A DNA stretch of 64,000 bases from Bacillus sp. JCM 19034 (lineage in GTDB: Bacteria; Bacillota; Bacilli; Bacillales; Bacillaceae_D), in assembly GCF_001310635.1 (NCBI RefSeq), contig NZ_BAXR01000001.1:186001-250000 (forward strand). The letters are read 5' to 3'. The notes below the pieces were generated by a model, which did not search any database, was not told the origin of the DNA, and saw only the letters and a list, made by a program, of their open reading frames with translations. Position numbers and translations under genes: made by a program. Numbering within the stretch: the first letter of the stretch is position 1; every line of letters begins with the position of its first letter. Shown here piece after piece: positions 59,810 through 64,000 of this stretch.

Positions 59810-59924
59810 CAATGGGTCTTTTTTTATTTGTAATTGGTTGCTTTTGTTCAAGGTTTGTTTCTGTCTTGTCTTGATTTTGAGAAGAACGGTTTTTTTGCCG
59901 GGCATACCATGATATTATTTTCAT
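59781..59924 (-). CDS. Possible small Lys/Gln-rich protein
   Basis: A 47-codon frame that starts with ATG after a good GAGGTGAT ribosome site. The product starts MKIISWYARQKNRS and ends in a basic stretch (RPIAKKKYSND). It resembles nothing I know. It has no clear promoter and overlaps the end of the SIMPL gene, so it may be spurious. Confidence 0.3.
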   Translation of the reverse strand: MKIISWYARQKNRSSQNQDKTETNLEQKQPITNKKRPIAKKKYSNDK

Positions 59925-60023
59925 TTCATCACCTCATTGTAAGTCTTTGTCCTATACTATGTACGATCGTTGGCGAGTATGACCCCACAAGGAAATTTGC
60001 GTTTACTTTAGCTAGTTCCTCCC

Positions 60024-60052
60024 TTGTTATCGAATGTATGTTCGTTTATAAT
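60024..60052 (+). promoter_or_regulatory. SOS promoter: LexA (DinR) box between -35 and -10
   Basis: CGAATGTATGTTCG (60031-60044) matches the Bacillus LexA site CGAACNNNNGTTCG with one change. It lies exactly between TTGTTA (60024-60029) and TATAAT (60047-60052), which are 17 bases apart. Confidence 0.8.
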
Positions 60053-60087
60053 TAGAACATGTATCGGCATAAGGAGGAAGTGGTACC

Positions 60088-60441
60088 GTGGATATAAAGC
60101 ATAACGAACGATTGTCAAGAGGCAATAAATTATGGGAAATGAAGTTTGTTCTTCCAGAGCATAAGCAAGAATTAACCGATTGGAAAAAAGAGCAAGAGAA
60201 AGTTCCGTGTCCACAATTAGATGAACAGGCACGAATAGAGATCGAACGACTGCTACTTCATTCATTGTATCATCACAGCTCGATCGAACTGGTTTATTGG
60301 CACAATGGTTATTTACATAAAATGAAAACGGTAATCATGCAATTGAACTATGAGAAAAAGCTATTGACTTGTAAGGATGGAGAAGGAGTTATTTCCATTC
60401 GTATGAAATATTTAAAGGATGTAAGTAGTGTAACTGATTAA
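60088..60441 (+). CDS. YolD-like family protein
   Basis: A 117-residue cytoplasmic protein. The start DIKHNERLSRGNKLWEMKFVLPEHKQEL and the later ELVYWHNGYLHKMKTVIMQLNYEKK fit the YolD-like family, whose genes usually precede Y-family DNA polymerase (UvrX/YqjW) genes. Here the neighbour is an aldehyde dehydrogenase and no polymerase is present. The GTG start follows AGGAGG. The LexA-box promoter points to induction by DNA damage. Its biochemical role is unknown; it is thought to assist error-prone repair. Confidence 0.8.
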   Translation: MDIKHNERLSRGNKLWEMKFVLPEHKQELTDWKKEQEKVPCPQLDEQARIEIERLLLHSLYHHSSIELVYWHNGYLHKMKTVIMQLNYEKKLLTCKDGEGVISIRMKYLKDVSSVTD

Positions 60442-60496
60442 TTTAAAATGAGCATACTAAAGATTGCAATAATATGGTAGTAAGGATGAGGAAGGA

Positions 60497-61930
60497 ATGT
60501 TGAGCGTGGAAGGTAAGTTATATATAAACGGGAAGTGGATTGGTCAAAACTTACCCGAAATAGAGGTTATGAATCCAGCAACTGGAGAATGTATCGGCAC
60601 AATTCGAAAAGCAGGTGAGGGGCATATTAGGGAGGCAATTTATGCTGCAAATGATGCTTTTTATGCATGGTCAAAGACGTCTGCTCACAAGCGAGCACTA
60701 GTGCTAATGAAATGGCATAATTTAGTGTTAGAACATAAACAAGTGATAGCTGAAACAATTACAGAAGAGATGGGTAAGCCAATACAGGAAGCTTTGGGTG
60801 AAGTAGAATATGCAGCTTCTTTTATTTCTTGGTATGCTGAAGAAGGGAAACGGATGTATGGACGAACGATCCCTGCACAATCTAAAAATAAGAGAATTCA
60901 AGTTATCAAGCAACCTGTTGGGGTAGTTGCGGTCATAACGCCGTGGAATTTCCCGGCAGCGATGCTCACCCGTAAAGTAGCTCCCGCATTAGCAGCAGGC
61001 TGTACAACTATTATAAAACCAGCAGAAGAAAGTCCACTCACGGCAATACGGTTAGTAGAACTCGGTGAACAAGCAGGAATTCCGCATGGGGTTATTAACT
61101 TACTAACAGGTGATGCTGATCAAATCGGCAAGCGGCTAACTCATAGCTCAATCGTTAAAAAATTGACGTTTACAGGTTCAACGAGGGTCGGTAAACTATT
61201 AATGAAGCAAAGTGCAGAAACGATGAAAAATGTCTCATTAGAATTAGGTGGACATGCTCCTGCTATCGTTTGTGAAGATGTTCATATCGACTCAGTTGTT
61301 CAGGCTATCGTCGCTTCAAAATTTCGAAATGCTGGTCAAACGTGTATATGTGTCAATCGTGTCTATGTTCATGAGTCTATTTATGCCCCGTTTATTAAGA
61401 AACTGACAGAGAGCGTATCAAAGTTGAAGGTTGGACAAGGGTTAAGTGAGGACGTTCAAGTAGGACCTTTAATAAATAAAGAAGCCTATGAAAAAGTTAA
61501 ACAACATGTAGAAGATGCACAGCAGCATGGTGCGAAGGTAACAATTGGTGGAGAAGGTTTTGTTAATAAAGGATATTATTTTAACCCAACAGTTATTATT
61601 CATGCTACAGATGAAATGCTGATTATGCAAGAAGAAACATTTGGGCCTGTTATTCCTGTCACCCCAGTACAATCTGACGAGGAAGCTGTCAGAAGAGCTA
61701 ATAATAGTAGCTATGGATTAGCGGCTTACCTCTTTACAGAAAGCATGTCCAGAGGAGTGCTGATCTCAGAACAGTTAGAGTATGGAATCATCGGTTGGAA
61801 CGATGGAGCACCATCGATAGCGGAAGCTCCATTTGGCGGGATGAAAGAGAGTGGGATTGGAAGAGAAGGTGGGATAGAAGGGTTAGAAGCCTATTTAGAA
61901 ACGAAATATGTATCAATCGGTTTAATGTAA
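60497..61930 (+). CDS. gabD: NAD(P)-dependent aldehyde dehydrogenase, succinate-semialdehyde type
   Basis: A 477-residue ALDH. NAD-binding and catalytic parts are VAVITPWNFPAAMLTRK, FTGSTRVGKLLM, the general base Glu249 (LELGGHAP) and the nucleophile Cys283 (NAGQTCICVNR). The late signature ETFGPVIPV is present, and the end EAPFGGMKESGIGREGG is usual for GabD-like succinate-semialdehyde dehydrogenases. GAGGAAGGA precedes ATG 60497. No gabT or other GABA gene is adjacent, so glutarate semialdehyde or another aldehyde is possible. The gene name is therefore tentative. Confidence 0.82.
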   Translation: MLSVEGKLYINGKWIGQNLPEIEVMNPATGECIGTIRKAGEGHIREAIYAANDAFYAWSKTSAHKRALVLMKWHNLVLEHKQVIAETITEEMGKPIQEALGEVEYAASFISWYAEEGKRMYGRTIPAQSKNKRIQVIKQPVGVVAVITPWNFPAAMLTRKVAPALAAGCTTIIKPAEESPLTAIRLVELGEQAGIPHGVINLLTGDADQIGKRLTHSSIVKKLTFTGSTRVGKLLMKQSAETMKNVSLELGGHAPAIVCEDVHIDSVVQAIVASKFRNAGQTCICVNRVYVHESIYAPFIKKLTESVSKLKVGQGLSEDVQVGPLINKEAYEKVKQHVEDAQQHGAKVTIGGEGFVNKGYYFNPTVIIHATDEMLIMQEETFGPVIPVTPVQSDEEAVRRANNSSYGLAAYLFTESMSRGVLISEQLEYGIIGWNDGAPSIAEAPFGGMKESGIGREGGIEGLEAYLETKYVSIGLM

Positions 61931-62039
61931 ATCGGTGTCTTTTTAAAGTGAGCTAATTCAGTAGATGTTTTGTTTGAAAAAGAACTTGAGAATAGTATCT
62001 GTTAAAAGGTTTTTATTGAAAAGCAGGAGTGATTAATAG

Positions 62040-62657
62040 GTGAAAAAACCATACATAATTATCTTTATTGCATTTATTATTGCGGCATTGCTCTATTATT
62101 ATTTTGTTTATAACAAAGAAGAACATACGGAAATCATGAATGACGAAGTGAGCAAACGAGTTTCGCAAGAAGAAGTAGAAAATAATGAGCGAAACGAAAA
62201 GAACGAAGAAACTCAAGAGGGACCAGTTATTGAATACATTGAATCAGAGCTGGATATTGCTTATCATGAGGGACAAGAAGAGAAAGTGAAAAAGGTGATT
62301 GCTGAGCGCCATGAATATTTGAATGAATTAGCAGGTTGGGGAAATGCTGAAATAATAAGGTTCGAGGACCTTTTAGATAGCACGGGGTGGCAACAACTAA
62401 AAGAAGATATTAAGTGGTTATATGAGGACGGATTCGCCCCATCATTAGTTATAAATGATATGTTAAACGCAGAACAATTTATCCACGTAGCAGAAAACGG
62501 TGATCGGATGTCTGTTCGTTATATTCATCGAATATTCCATGACTTAGACGCGGCAATTAATGGAGCAGATGTTGATCGAGTTTGGGGTGTAACACAAGCA
62601 TTCGGGGAAGCACGTCAACAACAAGAAGTTATGAATTATTTGAACCGAACCCCATAA
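62040..62657 (+). CDS. Membrane-anchored protein of DUF6241 type (tentative)
   Basis: A 205-residue protein with a single N-terminal membrane segment (about 5-25). A very acidic, Glu/Asn-rich linker (about 28-65) follows, then a helical domain (IESELDIAYHEGQEEKVKKVIAERHEYL, IKWLYEDGFAPSLVINDML, RYIHRIFHDLDAAINGAD). The GTG start follows GCAGGAGTG. The domain layout recalls the DUF6241 family of Bacillales, but the assignment is from memory. The domain is probably outside the membrane. No function is known. It is about 65 bases before the exporter gene and separated by a new promoter. Confidence 0.6.
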   Translation: MKKPYIIIFIAFIIAALLYYYFVYNKEEHTEIMNDEVSKRVSQEEVENNERNEKNEETQEGPVIEYIESELDIAYHEGQEEKVKKVIAERHEYLNELAGWGNAEIIRFEDLLDSTGWQQLKEDIKWLYEDGFAPSLVINDMLNAEQFIHVAENGDRMSVRYIHRIFHDLDAAINGADVDRVWGVTQAFGEARQQQEVMNYLNRTP

Positions 62658-62674
62658 CCTAACATGGGAAACTA

Positions 62675-62683
62675 TGTTATACT
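62675..62683 (+). promoter_or_regulatory. Extended -10 promoter for the FUSC-type gene
   Basis: TGTTATACT is a TGn-extended -10 hexamer 40 bases before the exporter start. No -35 is clear. Confidence 0.4.
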
Positions 62684-62722
62684 AGTTGGTAAAATAAAAG
62701 TAATATGAATGGATCTTAGAAG

Positions 62723-63778
62723 ATGAAACAATTGATACAAAAGCAGAAAATAGTAGGAGAACGTATGATCAAAACTGCGGTAGCTGTTTTTGTAACAGCT
62801 ACCGTTTGTCAGTTTTTTGAATTACCTGCTGTATTTGCAGTAATTATTGCCATTGTGACTATTGAACCGACAGCAGCTGCCTCGATAAGAAAAGGAATCA
62901 TTCGTTTTCCGGCAGCCTTAATCGGGGCTGCACTGGCAATGACGTTCACTTATTTTTTCGGGCATACCGCGTTAACGTATACGTTGTCTGCCTTTTTGAC
63001 GATTTATGTTTGTCATAAATTGAGATTAGAAGCAGGAGCACTTATTGCGACGATTACGGCAGTTGCAATGATTCCTATTACAAATGATCACTATTTTCTA
63101 TCTTTCGTTGAACGAGCTGGGACAACGACAATTGGATTATGCGTTTCGACATTAGTTAATTTAACGATATTACCGGCTCACTTTTTAAAGGATATTAGTA
63201 GAAGAAATCAAGAGTTGTTAAAGCGTATCGCGATATTATTAGAGCAGCAAATTAAAGATATACAACAAAGGAGGCCGCACCAAGCTAGTAGAAAATCCGC
63301 TTATAGAGAATTGAGTGCTGAATTAACTAAAAATGAAATGTTGTGCCAATATCAATGTGATGAGTGGAAATACCATAGCCATTCTATTCGTGAACAGCGT
63401 GTGTATTTACATGAGCGAAATAAACTTGAGCATATTCAACAAATCCATTATTATATCGGTCATTTATTTACAATTCATCCGTTAGAAGCACAACCTAATG
63501 ATTCGCACTCATTTGAATTAGATGAAATCGTTAGACTACTAATCAACAGGTTACATGAACCTTCTCAACCGGTAAATGAAGGATCTGTCACTTTACTTGA
63601 GCAGTTTGACCACCGTTTTTGGAACGAAAGAAACGAAGGATTGGCAGATAAAAAAAACGACAAGCATCTCTTTTCACAACAGGATTTAATTACGTTTGTG
63701 TTACTCTCTATTGATGATGAATTAGATGAGATTGCAAAAATAGAAAAAAAGAAGCAGAAACTTGAAAGGATTAGATAA
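62723..63778 (+). CDS. Aromatic-acid exporter family (FUSC/ArAE) membrane protein
   Basis: A 351-residue protein with an N-terminal membrane part of five or six helices (about 15-155: IKTAVAVFVTATVCQFF, AVFAVIIAIVTIEPTAAASIRKG, AALIGAALAMTFTYFFG, GALIATITAVAMIPITNDHYFLSFVERAGTT). A cytoplasmic helical half from about 165 to the end is rich in Gln, His and Glu. This fits the ArAE_1 type found in B. subtilis YqjA. The sequence IRKGIIRFPAALIGAA is typical. It may export aromatic acids or membrane-active compounds; the role is inferred. The ribosome site is weak (TAGAAG). Confidence 0.78.
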   Translation: MKQLIQKQKIVGERMIKTAVAVFVTATVCQFFELPAVFAVIIAIVTIEPTAAASIRKGIIRFPAALIGAALAMTFTYFFGHTALTYTLSAFLTIYVCHKLRLEAGALIATITAVAMIPITNDHYFLSFVERAGTTTIGLCVSTLVNLTILPAHFLKDISRRNQELLKRIAILLEQQIKDIQQRRPHQASRKSAYRELSAELTKNEMLCQYQCDEWKYHSHSIREQRVYLHERNKLEHIQQIHYYIGHLFTIHPLEAQPNDSHSFELDEIVRLLINRLHEPSQPVNEGSVTLLEQFDHRFWNERNEGLADKKNDKHLFSQQDLITFVLLSIDDELDEIAKIEKKKQKLERIR

Positions 63779-63779
63779 A

Positions 63780-64000
63780 GTGGAGATTTATCAGGGAGAA
63801 AACTTTTGGTCTGTTAGAACGGCATATAAACCTGGAATGCCTTTAAATCAAGAAAAACGACATATAATTGAAGGAAAATTAGGAGTTACTTTACCAGATG
63901 AGTATATTGAATTAATGAACAAACAAAACGGTGGAGAACTTCAATATAGATATATTGTATTCGAAGATGGCGAAGCAATCATTATCCCGTTTTTCTTTGA
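63780..64000 (+). CDS. SMI1/KNR4 (SUKH) family protein, 5' part
   Basis: The start of a gene that runs off the window. The 73 visible residues include LNQEKRHIIEGKLGVTLPDEYIELMNKQNGG, the SMI1/KNR4 core with Leu-Pro and the Asn-Gly-Gly turn. GTG 63780 follows GAAAGGA and lies two bases after the previous stop. SUKH proteins are often immunity proteins for contact toxins, but many Bacillus members stand alone. No toxin is in view. Confidence 0.75.
   Translation, partial: MEIYQGENFWSVRTAYKPGMPLNQEKRHIIEGKLGVTLPDEYIELMNKQNGGELQYRYIVFEDGEAIIIPFFF

Noticed and set aside
59834..60055. 73-codon plus-strand frame
   Set aside because: No ribosome site, contains the LexA promoter, and has no recognisable domain.

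Overview
The window is an ordinary stretch of low-GC chromosome from an endospore-forming Bacillaceae bacterium. The evidence is AGGAGG-type ribosome sites, frequent GTG/TTG starts, U-tailed hairpin terminators, B. subtilis-like gene sets (ykoGH, yvgN, des-desKR, nupNOPQ-like, araR/araDA), a CotF-type coat protein, and CcpA (cre), AraR, LexA and HrcA (CIRCE) sites. The presence of ppc and GH127/GH51/GH43/GH4 glycosidases suggests a plant-sugar-using relative of the alkaliphilic Bacillus group. The species cannot be named from the sequence. No tRNA, rRNA, CRISPR, prophage or intact insertion sequence was seen.

Layout. 0-5 kb: the end of a KDG kinase gene, an SDR, and a YkoG/YkoH two-component system with two PepSY proteins. 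5-14 kb: glyoxal reductase, FAD oxidoreductase, an unusual HPr paralogue, MATE and MFS exporters, a CAP-domain lipoprotein, a HAD phosphatase and an IDEAL-domain protein. 14-21 kb: a membrane cupredoxin, a soluble receptor with reversed MCP/Cache order, a TraB-family protein, and a NEW3-ATPase-permease operon. 20.5-25 kb: an ECF sigma/anti-sigma pair, htpG under a perfect CIRCE, and a probable spore DPBB protein. 25-31 kb: GH127 beta-L-arabinofuranosidase and the cold/membrane-fluidity module des-desK-desR. 31-37 kb: a nucleoside ABC importer followed by a YuiH-like molybdoenzyme and a nucleoside phosphorylase. 37-42 kb: an ABC-class ATPase, a CBO0543 membrane protein, and a PAS-GAF-GGDEF-EAL protein. 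42-51.5 kb: a catabolic island for alpha-galactosides and arabinan (GH4, GH51 abfA, galM, araD, araA, araR, GH43). 51.8-64 kb: BCCT transporter, ppc, CotF-like protein, nitroreductase, HAD phosphatase, SIMPL protein, a LexA-controlled YolD gene, aldehyde dehydrogenase, a DUF protein, a FUSC-type exporter, and the start of an SMI1/KNR4 gene.

How the parts work together. GH127, GH51 and GH43 enzymes would release L-arabinose. GalM equilibrates the anomers, AraA isomerises arabinose to ribulose, and AraD converts ribulose-5-phosphate to xylulose-5-phosphate. AraR boxes precede araD, araR and the GH43 gene, while cre sites precede GH4 and abfA. No araB kinase or arabinose transporter lies in the window. 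The nup-like importer and the phosphorylase would together take up and cleave nucleosides. DesK/DesR would switch on the desaturase.

Quality caveat. About 27 single-base frame breaks fall in 19 otherwise well-conserved genes, nearly all in short homopolymers and about 24 of them one-base losses. They look like uncorrected sequencing indels, so those genes are annotated as whole CDS with the break positions given. No clearly unprecedented system was found. The most notable items are the CIRCE at htpG, the His-less HPr paralogue next to a cre site, the reversed MCP-Cache protein, the SOS-controlled orphan YolD gene, the tandem 11-bp repeats before a PepSY gene, and several unexplained intergenic hairpins.
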